Shown here: piece after piece, positions 1-8,492 of the stretch | How the letters are laid out: each line of letters starts with the position of its first letter | How positions within the stretch are numbered: position 1 is the stretch's first letter | Assembly (NCBI RefSeq): GCF_004402485.1 | Contig: NZ_SOFG01000016.1 | Coordinates: 1-64,000, forward strand | Source of the DNA: Cryobacterium algoricola | GTDB taxonomy: Bacteria > Actinomycetota > Actinomycetes > Actinomycetales > Microbacteriaceae | Direction: 5' to 3' | Length of the DNA: 64,000 nt | The notes under the pieces: generated by a model | Databases searched by the model: none | Told to the model about the DNA's origin: nothing | The model's input: only the letters and a program-made list of their open reading frames with translations | Program-made: the position numbers and the translations under genes

Positions 1-43
1 TACTGCAGGGGGGACCCTGTGGGAGAGTAGGACACCGCCGGAC
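1..43 (+). rRNA. rrf: 5S ribosomal RNA, 3' end only (partial)
   Basis: The first bases match the conserved 3' part of actinobacterial 5S rRNA: the GGTACTGCAGGGGG-type helix, the GACCCTGTGGGAGAGTAGG segment and a CCGCCGGAC end. The rest of the gene and the presumed 16S-23S operon lie left of the window. A strong terminator follows 17 bases later. The 3' boundary is approximate to within two bases. Confidence 0.85.
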
Positions 44-59
44 TTAACTTAGAAACACC

Positions 60-89
60 AGAAAAGCCACCCCACGGGGTGGCTTTTCT
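60..89 (+). terminator. Rho-independent terminator of the rRNA operon
   Basis: A near-perfect stem of about 14 bp (AGAAAAGCCACCCC paired with GGGTGGCTTTTCT) ends in a T-rich run just after the 5S gene. It is placed to end the rRNA transcript. Confidence 0.85.
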
Positions 90-171
90 GCTTTAACCCA
101 CGACACGCACCCGACCCACAGCGCGCACCCACCACCACCCGCCGGCCCCGCATCAAGGCCGCGCTACAACA

Positions 172-211
172 CCGCCGCTCCGCACCAGGCATGCGGGGCG
201 CGAAGCGGCGG
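172..211. repeat. REP-like GC-rich palindrome, copy A
   Basis: A 40-base imperfect palindrome lies between the rRNA terminator and the 3' end of the RDD gene. Its reverse complement agrees with the palindrome at 2163-2202 at about 33 of 40 positions, so both belong to one dispersed intergenic family. Confidence 0.55.
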
Positions 212-257
212 AAGTGGCGCGCAGGCCGAAGGGCACAGCGCGCGCGGCGGCATCCGC

Positions 258-1112
258 TCAGCGGTTGGGGAAGTCGTGCGGGAGGCGCGTGAGGACCGGA
301 CGGAGGCGCTCGAGGCGCTCGCGCTCGAGGAGGAGTGCCGCATACTCGCGGCTGCGGCGCACGGCGGCGACGCCCGCCAGGAACACCTCGGGGGCGACGG
401 CGGGAACCGGGGAGACGAAGGGCATCGCTTCGGCCGCGAGGTCCCTCGCGACGCGCACGCGCGTCTCCGGGGTGAGTCGTGCCGACTGGCGGAGGAACTG
501 GGCGATGCGCCGGGACAGCCGGTCGGGTAGCCGCACAACATCGACGGTGTACGACCACGTAGCGAGCTCTGGCGGAAGACCGAGGACCGGCTCGTCGAAC
601 CGCGCCACCCGTTCGTACTGGCTGTAGGTGCCGGCCATCAGGTCGCCGAGGCGCTTGGACTTGCCGTTGAGCAGGGCTGTCGTCGCCGCGAGACCGCCGA
701 AGGTGAGGTAGATCTCGAAGATCCCGATCAACGCCCGAGTGAAGGCGTGCCGCAATTGGATGGATCCACCGTCGTCGCGCACGATGCGGGCGCCGATCGC
801 GAGCTTGCCGAGCGAGCGGCCACCGGTCACGGTCTCCACGACGGTCGGGAGGACGAGGATCGAGAACGCGAGCCCCGCAATCGCCAGCGCCTGGGTGAGC
901 GCGGGGTCCAGGGCGTCGCCCATGACGAAGTCGACGGCGAAGACGAGTCCCACGAAGAAACCGAGATAGGCGAGCCAGTCGATGATGGTGCCGGCTGCGC
1001 GCAGGACGAAACTCGCCGGCCGCACATCAAGGGCGACCGCCTCGCCAGTGACGAGTTCGTACTCATAGGGAGAACTTTCTCCCTGATCCGCCGCGTTTCC
1101 GGGGTGTGCCAT
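258..1112 (-). CDS. RDD family membrane protein
   Basis: The product is a 284-residue membrane protein. It opens with MAHPGNAADQ and soon shows the RDD signature: DVRPASFVLRAAG, two hydrophobic helices, then a GGRSLGKLAIGARIV segment that follows the second helix in this family. The C-terminal half is a long charged, largely helical region. The ATG at 1112 is preferred to upstream in-frame starts because those would run into the divergent gene. RDD proteins are widespread and mostly of unknown role; some are linked to ion exchange. It is transcribed divergently from the SpoIIM-like gene, with 17 bp between the two starts, a pairing common in actinobacteria. Confidence 0.8.
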   Translation of the reverse strand: MAHPGNAADQGESSPYEYELVTGEAVALDVRPASFVLRAAGTIIDWLAYLGFFVGLVFAVDFVMGDALDPALTQALAIAGLAFSILVLPTVVETVTGGRSLGKLAIGARIVRDDGGSIQLRHAFTRALIGIFEIYLTFGGLAATTALLNGKSKRLGDLMAGTYSQYERVARFDEPVLGLPPELATWSYTVDVVRLPDRLSRRIAQFLRQSARLTPETRVRVARDLAAEAMPFVSPVPAVAPEVFLAGVAAVRRSREYAALLLERERLERLRPVLTRLPHDFPNR

Positions 1113-1129
1113 GTCTACTATTAGAGCAG

Positions 1130-2125
1130 ATGGACCTCGACGCATATTCAACGGCGCACCGCGCCCAGTGGGACCGCCTCGCCGAGCTCGGCAGGGAGCG
1201 GCGACTCTCCGGCGCGCAGTCCGACGAGCTGATCGGGCTGTACCAGTCCGGGGCCACCCAGCTGTCCGCGATCAAGAGCACCGCGGGCTCTACGATTCCG
1301 GGCGACCGGCTCTCCGTCGCACTGTCCAGGGCCCGGCTGCGCTTCACCGGAGTCGGCGCCAACGTCGTGTCCCAGGTGCCCCGATTCTTCGTGCTGCAAC
1401 TGCCCGCCGCGCTCTACCGCCTGCGCTGGCTCACGCTCTCCGTCGCGGTCGTGACGATCGCGGTCGCCACGCTCTACGCGGTCTGGATCACCGGCGATCC
1501 TCGCGTGCTCGCCAACCTCGGCTCCGACGCCCAGCTGCAACAGCTCGTGAACTCGGACTTCATCGACTACTACTCCGCGAACCCCGCAGCATCGTTCGCC
1601 GGCCAGGTCTGGACGAACAATGCCTGGATCGCCGCGCAGTGCGTGGCCTTCGGCATCCTCGGCCTCTACGTGCCGTACATCGTGCTCTCGAACGCCCAGA
1701 ACATCGGTACGACGGCAGCGGTCCTGTTCGCGTACGGCAAGGGCGACGTGTTCTTCCTCTACATCGCACCGCACGGGATGCTGGAGCTCACCGCGATCTT
1801 CGTCGCAGCGGCAGCGGGGCTCCGCATCTTCTGGTCGTGGATCGCGCCGGGCGGTCGTTCCCGCGGGCAGGCTCTCGCGGAGGATTCCCGGGCCCTCGCG
1901 ACGGTCGCGATCGGACTCGTTTTCGTGCTGCTGGTCTCCGGTGTGATCGAGGGCTTCGTGACCCCGGCGCCGTGGCCGTGGCCGGTCAAAATCGGCATCG
2001 GCTTCGCCGCGCTCTGCGCGTTCCTGACCTACATGCTCGTGCTCGGTCGACGGGCCGCACGTGCCGGCCAGACGGGCGACATCGGCGAGTTCGAGGCCGG
2101 CAGCACCCGGATCTACGCGTCCTGA
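1130..2125 (+). CDS. Stage II sporulation protein M-like (SpoIIM/DUF95) membrane protein
   Basis: This is a 331-residue protein with a charged cytoplasmic N-terminus (MDLDAYSTAH) and several membrane helices. The family core motif NAWIAAQCVAFG is followed by a helix and the conserved PHGMLEL turn. These are hallmarks of SpoIIM/DUF95 proteins. In Bacillus SpoIIM takes part in septal peptidoglycan remodelling, but the actinobacterial members occur in non-sporulating species and their role is not established. The start at 1130 leaves a 17-bp gap to the divergent RDD gene; an upstream GTG would overlap that gene. Confidence 0.8.
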   Translation: MDLDAYSTAHRAQWDRLAELGRERRLSGAQSDELIGLYQSGATQLSAIKSTAGSTIPGDRLSVALSRARLRFTGVGANVVSQVPRFFVLQLPAALYRLRWLTLSVAVVTIAVATLYAVWITGDPRVLANLGSDAQLQQLVNSDFIDYYSANPAASFAGQVWTNNAWIAAQCVAFGILGLYVPYIVLSNAQNIGTTAAVLFAYGKGDVFFLYIAPHGMLELTAIFVAAAAGLRIFWSWIAPGGRSRGQALAEDSRALATVAIGLVFVLLVSGVIEGFVTPAPWPWPVKIGIGFAALCAFLTYMLVLGRRAARAGQTGDIGEFEAGSTRIYAS

Positions 2126-2162
2126 GGGCTGCATCCGCTCGCCTCCGCGTCACGCACCAATC

Positions 2163-2202
2163 GCGCCGCTTCGCGCCAGGCACGCCTGGCGCGGAACGGC
2201 GC
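2163..2202. repeat. REP-like GC-rich palindrome, copy B
   Basis: Arms GCGCC-GCTTC-GCGCCAGG and CCTGGCGC-GGAAC-GGCGC surround a 4-base loop between convergent genes. Only the small central blocks fail to pair. It is the same family as the palindrome at 172-211. It might also act as a terminator for the SpoIIM-like gene, but it has no T-run. Confidence 0.55.
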
Positions 2203-2274
2203 AGGTGGCGCACGAGACAGGGGGCGCGTTCGGGGAACGCAGTCATATCGGCGGCAGGCGGGCAGGGGAGCGGG

Positions 2275-3582
2275 CTAGAGGCGGCCGGCGAGCTTCAGGG
2301 CGAGGTAGTGGTCCGCGAGGCGGGGCGGCAGCTCTGCCGGCGGCCCGGTGACCACGTCGGCCCCCTGCTGGCGGATGGCCGCGGCGACCCTGGCGACGTC
2401 GAGCAGCGCCCGCTCGGCGGCGGCGGCCCGATAGACCTGTTCCCGGTCGGCGCGTTCGTGGGTCGCCTGCAGCGTCGTCGGGTCGGTGACCGACGCCACG
2501 ACGACGGTGTGGCGACGGGTCAGCTGGGGCAGCACGGCGAGCAGAGCCGTCGACGCGCCCGCGGCATCGATCGAGGTCAGCAGCACGACGAGGGCGCGCT
2601 GGCTCGTGATGGCCCGCACCTGGGCGGGGACTCCCGCCCAGTCCATTTCGAGGAGTTCGGGGTCGATCACCGCGAGCGTGTCGACCATCCGCGAGAGCAG
2701 TTCGGCGCCCTGGGCACCCTGGACCCGGCCACGCACGCGGCGGTCGAAGGCGATCATGTCGACACGGTCTCCGGCCTTCGAGGCGAGGGCGGCGAGGAGC
2801 AGCGCGGCCTCGAACGCCGTGTCGAGCCTGGTCTCGTTGTCGATCCGCGCCGCAGAAGTGCGTCCCGTGTCGATCACGATGACCACCCTCCGGTCGCGCT
2901 CCGGGCGCCAGGTACGCACGACCACGTCGTGGTGCCGCGCCGTCGCCCGCCAGTCGATCGAGCGCACGTCGTCGCCGCGTACATACTCCCGCAGCGAGTC
3001 GAACTCGGTGCCCTGTCCGCGCACGAGCAGGCTCGTGCGTCCGTCGAGTTCCTTGAGCCGGGTGATGCGCGAGGGCAGGTGTTTCCGGGCGTTGAAGGGC
3101 GGCAGGACACGGATGCGCCCCGGCGCCTCGAGCGTCGCCTGGCGCGCCCACAGGCCGAGCGGTCCGTACGAGCGGATCGTGACCCGGTCCACCCGGCGTT
3201 CGCCGCGCCGGAACGGGGTCAGCGGGAGGGAGACGAGCCGGCGTTCCCCGGCCGGGACGGTCAGGGACGTGCGGTTGTTGCCGGCGCCGGCCGACGGTTG
3301 CCAGGCATCCCGCACGAGAGCCCTGAGCCGGCGCGGGCCGGAATTGGTGATGTAGAGCAGGCTCGTCAGCGTCTCGCCGAGGCGCACCCGCGTCGGAAGG
3401 CTGCGTTCGAGTCGCACGGCCCGGGGGGAGCCGGCCAGGGCGAGGTCGAGCACGCCCAACCCGACCGAGAGCAGCAGCCACAGGGCGAGGATGCCGCCTG
3501 CGACCGCCGGGCTGCTTCCGAGCAGCACGATCGGCACGACGCCGAGGGCGACGAGCAACGTGAACCGACCGGAGACTGTCAC
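2275..3582 (-). CDS. DUF58 domain-containing protein
   Basis: The 435-residue product has two N-terminal membrane helices, a beta-rich middle region, and the DUF58 signature around GTEFDSLREYVRGDDVRSID followed by WRATARH. A von Willebrand A-like fold follows, with VIVIDTGR as its metal-site strand. DUF58 proteins are usually encoded beside MoxR ATPases, as here, and are thought to work with them in assembling or maturing protein complexes. The start is a GTG at 3582, directly after the stop of the MoxR gene, so the two are probably translationally coupled. It is the last gene of a five-gene minus-strand operon. Confidence 0.88.
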   Translation of the reverse strand: MTVSGRFTLLVALGVVPIVLLGSSPAVAGGILALWLLLSVGLGVLDLALAGSPRAVRLERSLPTRVRLGETLTSLLYITNSGPRRLRALVRDAWQPSAGAGNNRTSLTVPAGERRLVSLPLTPFRRGERRVDRVTIRSYGPLGLWARQATLEAPGRIRVLPPFNARKHLPSRITRLKELDGRTSLLVRGQGTEFDSLREYVRGDDVRSIDWRATARHHDVVVRTWRPERDRRVVIVIDTGRTSAARIDNETRLDTAFEAALLLAALASKAGDRVDMIAFDRRVRGRVQGAQGAELLSRMVDTLAVIDPELLEMDWAGVPAQVRAITSQRALVVLLTSIDAAGASTALLAVLPQLTRRHTVVVASVTDPTTLQATHERADREQVYRAAAAERALLDVARVAAAIRQQGADVVTGPPAELPPRLADHYLALKLAGRL

Positions 3583-3583
3583 C

Positions 3584-4555
3584 TTAGATCGGAACCTGGA
3601 CCTGCTGGAGTACGCTCCGCAGGATGGCGTCGACGGCGACGCCCTCGAGTTCGGCCTCCGGCTGAAGCTGGATCCGGTGCCGCCAGACCGGGAGGACCAT
3701 CGCCTGCACATGGTCGGGGGTGATCGAGTCGTAGCCGCTGAGCCAGGCCCAGGCCTTCGTGGCCGCGAGCAGCGCGGTCGTTCCGCGGGGGCTCACGCCG
3801 AGCTTGACGGAGGGGCTGCGCCGGGTCGCGCGGGCGAGGTCGACGATGTAGGCGAGCACGTCGGCGCTCGAGCCGACCTCCATGACCGCTGCCTGCGCGG
3901 CCGTGAGCTGCTCTGCCCCGAGCACGGCGGTCACGCCGGCCGCGGTGAGGTCGCGGGGGCTGAAGCCGGCGGCGTGGCGGCGGAGCACCTCGAATTCCGC
4001 GTCGCGGTCCGGAATGTCGAGCACGAGCTTGAGCAGGAACCGGTCGAGCTGCGCCTCGGGCAGCGAGTACGTGCCCTCGTATTCGATCGGGTTCATCGTC
4101 GCGGCGACGATGAACGGGTCCGGCAGCGGCAGCGTCCGGCCGTCGACGCTGACCTGGCGTTCCTCCATGGCCTCGAGGAGCGCCGACTGGGTCTTCGGCG
4201 GTGTCCGGTTGATCTCGTCCGCGAGCAGGATGTTCGTGAACACGGGCCCCTTCCGGAATTCGAACTCGCCGGCCCGCGCGTCGTAGATGAGCGACCCGGT
4301 GACATCGCCCGGCATCAGGTCCGGTGTGAACTGGACCCGTTTCGTCTCGAGGCTGAGCGCCTGGCTGAGCGAGCGCACCAGCAGGGTCTTGGCGACGCCC
4401 GGCACGCCTTCGAGCAGCACGTGGCCGCGCGCGAGCAGGGCGATGATGAGCCCCGTCACGGCGCCGTCCTGGCCGACGACGGCCTTGCCGACCTCGGTGC
4501 GAACCTGCGCGAGCGATTCCCGGAGCGAAACGATGGTGTCGGTCGGTGTGCTCAT
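3584..4555 (-). CDS. MoxR family AAA+ ATPase
   Basis: The 323-residue protein has a Walker A motif (EGVPGVAKT), a Walker B motif (LLADEINRTPPKTQ) and the conserved sensor/lid segments (ATMNPIEYEGTY, LPEAQLDRF) of the MoxR (AAA_3) branch. Length is normal. MoxR ATPases act as chaperone-like assembly factors for vWA- or DUF58-type partners, and the partner is encoded immediately downstream. Its start overlaps the stop of the upstream gene by 4 bases (ATGA type), showing operon organisation. Confidence 0.93.
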   Translation of the reverse strand: MSTPTDTIVSLRESLAQVRTEVGKAVVGQDGAVTGLIIALLARGHVLLEGVPGVAKTLLVRSLSQALSLETKRVQFTPDLMPGDVTGSLIYDARAGEFEFRKGPVFTNILLADEINRTPPKTQSALLEAMEERQVSVDGRTLPLPDPFIVAATMNPIEYEGTYSLPEAQLDRFLLKLVLDIPDRDAEFEVLRRHAAGFSPRDLTAAGVTAVLGAEQLTAAQAAVMEVGSSADVLAYIVDLARATRRSPSVKLGVSPRGTTALLAATKAWAWLSGYDSITPDHVQAMVLPVWRHRIQLQPEAELEGVAVDAILRSVLQQVQVPI

Positions 4556-5841
4556 AGGTCCATTCTTCCGGGGGCGGTGGGTGTGTCAGTGGCAGTGGTG
4601 GTGGCAGGAGGGGAGGCAGGGGGCGCGGCGGATGCGGCCGCGGTCGCCGGCAGGCCGCTCGCGTCGATCACGGCTCGCTCGAGGTCCTGGAGCAGGTCGG
4701 ACTGGGCGATGAGGTCCCGGTCCCTGGCCGGGACTCCGTCGACGAGGACGAAGCGCACCTCGGCAGGGTCGCGCCCGGTCAGCGCGGACACGGCGAGCAC
4801 GATGTCGTCGAGGCTCGCGAGCCTCGACAGCCCGACCCGGGTCGCGAGACGCTGGACGGTGGCGACCCGCAGGGAATCGAGGGCTCGGAGGCGCGCGTTG
4901 CTGCGGGCGTAGAGGCGGGCCCTGCCTTCCATCGTCTCGCTCGCGCGCACGATCACCGGCAGGTTCTCGGCGACGAGCGGCCCCAGTCGCCTGCCCTGCC
5001 ATACGGCCGCGGCGAGGAAGACGACCGCGAACAGCAGGATCGAGGGCGTGACCCAGCCCGGCGTCAACTCGCCGAGGCTCGGCGGGCCGGTCACCGCGAC
5101 ATCCGCCAGGGTCGGCTGGTACCAGATCAGGTCGGCGCTCGCCCCGAGCAGGCCGAGTGCGAGCGCAGCGTGACCGGATGCCGTGATCTCCTCATTGCTG
5201 AAGATGCCGTCATCGGCGACGAGGGTGAGCTCCGTCGACGGCAGGGCCACTTCGACGACGGCGAAGGAGCCCCGACCGGAGGGGAAGCAACCGCGTTCCG
5301 CGGAGTCGGCGGGGAGGCTGAGCGTCTTCCCGCCGGGGGCGACGCCGCCCGCCCGGATCGCGGCGGGGAGGTCGCAGCGGGCGCCCGGCCCGTCGAAGCT
5401 GTCGGCGACCCCGCCGAACCCGACGGACGGCGCCAGCGTCTGGAGCAGGAGGAAATCGGGGGCGACCACGACCGTGCGGGGCGCGAGGCCAGCCAAGGTC
5501 GAGAGCTGGTCGTTCGACAGGTAGCCGTTCGGGTCCGTGAAGAACAGGGTCGGATCCGCGCTCGCTGCGGCGAGCGTGCGAGCCTCGTCGAGCGTTTTCG
5601 CCGTCGTGAGGTGCACGCCCTGCTGGCGCAGTACCTCGGCGAGGGCTCGGGCGCCCGCCGGTGCGGCGTTGTCGGCCGCGAGCGGGGTTCCCCCGCCCGA
5701 ACCGGCACCCGCGAGTAGCGTCGCGGCGATGGCGACGAGCAGGGCGCCGACGCCGGCGAGCACCCAGAACCGGGAGCGTCGTGCGGCGGCGCGCAGGGTC
5801 GGAGTCGTCGCAACCGCGTCGGTGCCCGCGAGCGTGGTCAC
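4552..5841 (-). CDS. DUF4350 domain-containing membrane protein
   Basis: The 429-residue protein begins with a short cytoplasmic tail and a membrane helix (FWVLAGVGALLVAIAATLL). An extracytoplasmic DUF4350-like region follows (NAAPAGARALAEVLRQQG), with LFFTDPNGYLS and VVVAPDFLLL strands. A second helix lies near residue 270, then a cytoplasmic C-terminal region of about 150 residues. The family lies in the MoxR/DUF58 cluster of actinobacteria and has no established biochemical role. The reading frame overlaps both neighbours by 4 bases. Confidence 0.78.
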   Translation of the reverse strand: MTTLAGTDAVATTPTLRAAARRSRFWVLAGVGALLVAIAATLLAGAGSGGGTPLAADNAAPAGARALAEVLRQQGVHLTTAKTLDEARTLAAASADPTLFFTDPNGYLSNDQLSTLAGLAPRTVVVAPDFLLLQTLAPSVGFGGVADSFDGPGARCDLPAAIRAGGVAPGGKTLSLPADSAERGCFPSGRGSFAVVEVALPSTELTLVADDGIFSNEEITASGHAALALGLLGASADLIWYQPTLADVAVTGPPSLGELTPGWVTPSILLFAVVFLAAAVWQGRRLGPLVAENLPVIVRASETMEGRARLYARSNARLRALDSLRVATVQRLATRVGLSRLASLDDIVLAVSALTGRDPAEVRFVLVDGVPARDRDLIAQSDLLQDLERAVIDASGLPATAAASAAPPASPPATTTATDTPTAPGRMDL

Positions 5842-6521
5842 TGCGTTGCCGTCTGCGCCGGGTCTTCGCGGCTCGTGGGCGTCCGCGTGCGCAGGGCGCT
5901 CTCGAGTGCGGCGAGCGACAGGAAGCCGGACTCGGTGCCGGCCGCGCCGAGGTAGCGCACGCCGTCGAAAAGGTCGGCCGCCGTCCGCAGGCTGACTCGC
6001 TCCTCGGGGAACGCCGTTGCCGCCCGCTCGGCGAAGCTGTGCGCGGTCGTGCCGGGAGTGGAGAAGAGCACCGTGCGTTCGACGAGCGACCTGGCCAGGG
6101 CCCGGAACATCTCGCTGATGGCGAGATTCCAGTCCTTATGCGACGCTGCGGACAGCGCAGCCCTGCGCAACTCGTCGGCGGACCGGGCGTCGTTCCTGCC
6201 GAACAGGTCGTGCTGCAGGGCACTGCGGCGGTTCCACCGCGGCAACCCGAAGACGAGCACGGCCACGACGACGACGGCGACGATCACGAGCGTCACGACG
6301 AGGGGAACCCAGGGCCCGAGGCCCGCCCCGGATGGGGCGCCGAGGGAGCTGAACCAGTCGAAGAAGGCCTTGCTGACCCTGTCGAACCAGGTCGGCCGCG
6401 CGGCCTGGTACGGCGGCTTGGCGAGCTCGTCGCGCAACCAGGCCGTGGCCGTCGGGGCATCGGGATCGACCGGGATGCTCGCCAGGAGCTGCCCAGCCCA
6501 CGTTCCCCCCGCACCGGTCAT
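5838..6521 (-). CDS. DUF4129 domain-containing membrane protein
   Basis: The 227-residue product has an N-terminal tail, one strong membrane helix (VPLVVTLVIVAVVVVAVLVFG) and a cytoplasmic DUF4129 region with ALSAASHKDWNLAISEMFRA and FSTPGTTAHSFAERA. DUF4129 is often found beside transglutaminase or MoxR/DUF58 genes. The ATG at 6521 overlaps the upstream stop (ATGA), so it is preferred to the much longer open frame that continues into the next gene in another register. Confidence 0.8.
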   Translation of the reverse strand: MTGAGGTWAGQLLASIPVDPDAPTATAWLRDELAKPPYQAARPTWFDRVSKAFFDWFSSLGAPSGAGLGPWVPLVVTLVIVAVVVVAVLVFGLPRWNRRSALQHDLFGRNDARSADELRRAALSAASHKDWNLAISEMFRALARSLVERTVLFSTPGTTAHSFAERAATAFPEERVSLRTAADLFDGVRYLGAAGTESGFLSLAALESALRTRTPTSREDPAQTATQ

Positions 6522-7669
6522 GACTGCGGGGCCGCCGGCATCCGCCCGGCCGGGATCAGGTACGGGTCGTCGGTGGCGCTGCCGGGGGCGGACTCGACGA
6601 AGCGCTGGAGGTCGAGGTCGAGGCCTTCCTTGCGCATCCGCAGGTCGATGTAGATGAGCGCGGTCGTGCCGGACTGGACGACCGCTGCGACGGCCCCGAG
6701 CACGAGGCTCACGATAATGGTCAGCACGTAGATCACGATCACCGGGATCCACGAGTCGATGGCGCCGGTCGGGTTGATGAGCGAGATCGCGACCCCGCCG
6801 AGCAGCGACAGCGGCGTCGAGACGATCTGGGAGACGATGTTCACAATCAGGGCCACGAGGAACTGGACCCCGAGCGTGCGCCAGAAGTAGCCCCTCGTGA
6901 GCGACCACGATCGGGCGATGGACGCCCCGATTCCGAGGCGCTCGAGCACGATCAGGCTCGGGACGAGGGAGGTCTTCGTGGTCAGCCAGGCCGAGAGCGC
7001 GAGGATGCCGAGCCCGCCGAGGATGCCGAAGATGATCCCGAAGACGACGCCTGCTCCCCCGAGCAGCACGCACACGACGACGACACCGGCGACGATGGCG
7101 AGGCCGGCGATGAGGGCGCCGCTGAGGATGGCCGCCCAGAGGGCGAGGGGCCAGAGGCGCCGGCCCGCAACCCGCCACAGCTGGCCGAGCCGGAGCTTCT
7201 GGCCGAGCATGGCACGGGAGACCTCGACGACGATGATGCCCTGGAGCAGCGCGGAGGCGATCACGGAGAGCAGGATCGGCACGATCGCCGACAACACGAT
7301 GGTGAGGTTGGCGCCGGCCTCGACCGCGTCCCTGTCCGCGAGCGGGGCGCTGTCGACCCTGCCGAGGGCGAGCAGCGTCACCGGGCCGACGATCAGCAGG
7401 GTGACCAGCAGGATCGCGCCCTGCACGAGGAGTGCGCTGCCGAAGGTGGCCTTGGGATTGCGCCTGAGCACCTGGAAGGGCGCCCAGAGCAGGGAACCGA
7501 AGCCGAGAGGTCGCAGCGGGAGGAGGCCAGGGCGCGGCGGCGGGGTCCACGCGGGAGGGGGGCCCCAGGCTTGCGGCGCACCGGACGCCGGCGGCGGCGC
7601 GTATTCGCCGTATCGCGGTCGATCGTTCGCGTCACCTGTCGGTGCGTGCCAGTTCTGCGGGTCCGTCAC
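6518..7669 (-). CDS. Multi-pass membrane protein with proline-rich N-terminus (GDPD membrane-domain-like)
   Basis: The 383-residue product has a proline/tryptophan-rich cytoplasmic head of about 60 residues. Six or more membrane helices with glycine-rich segments follow. The layout PLRPLGFGSLLWAPFQVLRRNP, then helices, then TRGYFWRTLGVQFL resembles proteins annotated as glycerophosphoryl diester phosphodiesterase membrane-domain proteins. No phosphodiesterase catalytic domain is present. It is the first gene of the leftward operon leading to DUF58 and probably carries the operon promoter upstream. Function is unknown. Confidence 0.72.
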   Translation of the reverse strand: MTDPQNWHAPTGDANDRPRYGEYAPPPASGAPQAWGPPPAWTPPPRPGLLPLRPLGFGSLLWAPFQVLRRNPKATFGSALLVQGAILLVTLLIVGPVTLLALGRVDSAPLADRDAVEAGANLTIVLSAIVPILLSVIASALLQGIIVVEVSRAMLGQKLRLGQLWRVAGRRLWPLALWAAILSGALIAGLAIVAGVVVVCVLLGGAGVVFGIIFGILGGLGILALSAWLTTKTSLVPSLIVLERLGIGASIARSWSLTRGYFWRTLGVQFLVALIVNIVSQIVSTPLSLLGGVAISLINPTGAIDSWIPVIVIYVLTIIVSLVLGAVAAVVQSGTTALIYIDLRMRKEGLDLDLQRFVESAPGSATDDPYLIPAGRMPAAPQS

Positions 7670-7804
7670 GAGACCTATGCTGGCATACTCGGCATCGAAA
7701 CGGGCGCGACGGGCAATGCCAGCCCCCCTCGACTACTCTGGTGTCAGTGATTGCACGACTCACCGGGAGTATTCCCCCCGGTGACCTAAGCGGAAAACGG
7801 TTGG

Positions 7805-8485
7805 ATGAACGCACGCATTTTGGTCGTCGACGACGACACCGCGCTGGCGGAAATGATCGGCATTGTGCTGCAGGGTGAAGGCTTCGACCCTTACTTCTGC
7901 GAGGACGGCTCGCTCGCGCTCGACGCATTCCGGACGATCAAACCCGACCTGGTCCTGCTCGACCTGATGCTGCCCGGTCTCGACGGGATCGAGGTGTGCA
8001 CCCTGATCCGCGCCGAATCGGGAACGCCGATCATCATGCTCACTGCGCGCACCGATACGACGGATGTGGTCAAGGGCCTCGAATCCGGCGCGGACGACTA
8101 CATGGTCAAACCGTTCAACCCCAAGGAACTCGTCGCCCGGATCCGCACCCGACTGCGTCCGGTGTCCACGGAGTCTCCGGCGAACCTCTCGATCGGCGAC
8201 CTCACCGTCGACGCCGCCGGGCACGAGGTGCGCCGCGGCGACCGGCAGATCGGCCTGACCCCACTCGAATTCGATCTCCTCCTCACCCTCGCGTCCCGCC
8301 CCCAGCAGGTGTTCACTCGGGAGATGCTGCTCGAACAGGTGTGGGGTTACCACTACAAGGCCGACACCCGGCTCGTGAACGTGCACGTGCAGCGCCTCCG
8401 CGCCAAGGTCGAGGACGACCCGGACAACCCCCGCATCGTGATGACGGTTCGCGGTGTCGGGTACCGGGCCGGCGCGGCCATCTAG
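7805..8485 (+). CDS. mtrA: Two-component response regulator MtrA
   Basis: The 226-residue OmpR-type regulator has acidic residues in VVDDD, the phosphoacceptor aspartate in VLLDLMLPG (about residue 54), the T/K switch residues (MLTART, MVKPF) and a C-terminal winged helix ending in VMTVRGVGYRAG. Sequence and genomic place (followed by an LpqB-linked kinase) identify MtrA, the essential actinobacterial regulator of cell division, wall metabolism and osmotic response. The histidine kinase starts eight bases after its stop. An inverted repeat (CACCGG...CCGGTG) lies about 30 bases upstream of the start. Confidence 0.95.
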   Translation: MNARILVVDDDTALAEMIGIVLQGEGFDPYFCEDGSLALDAFRTIKPDLVLLDLMLPGLDGIEVCTLIRAESGTPIIMLTARTDTTDVVKGLESGADDYMVKPFNPKELVARIRTRLRPVSTESPANLSIGDLTVDAAGHEVRRGDRQIGLTPLEFDLLLTLASRPQQVFTREMLLEQVWGYHYKADTRLVNVHVQRLRAKVEDDPDNPRIVMTVRGVGYRAGAAI

Positions 8486-8492
8486 GCTCCGC

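Noticed and set aside
1111-3723. Long plus-strand frame of 870 codons overlapping the SpoIIM and DUF58 genes
   Set aside because: It is an artefact of high GC codon bias: Arg/Pro/Gly-rich translation without domains, running antisense to DUF58 and in another frame of the SpoIIM gene.
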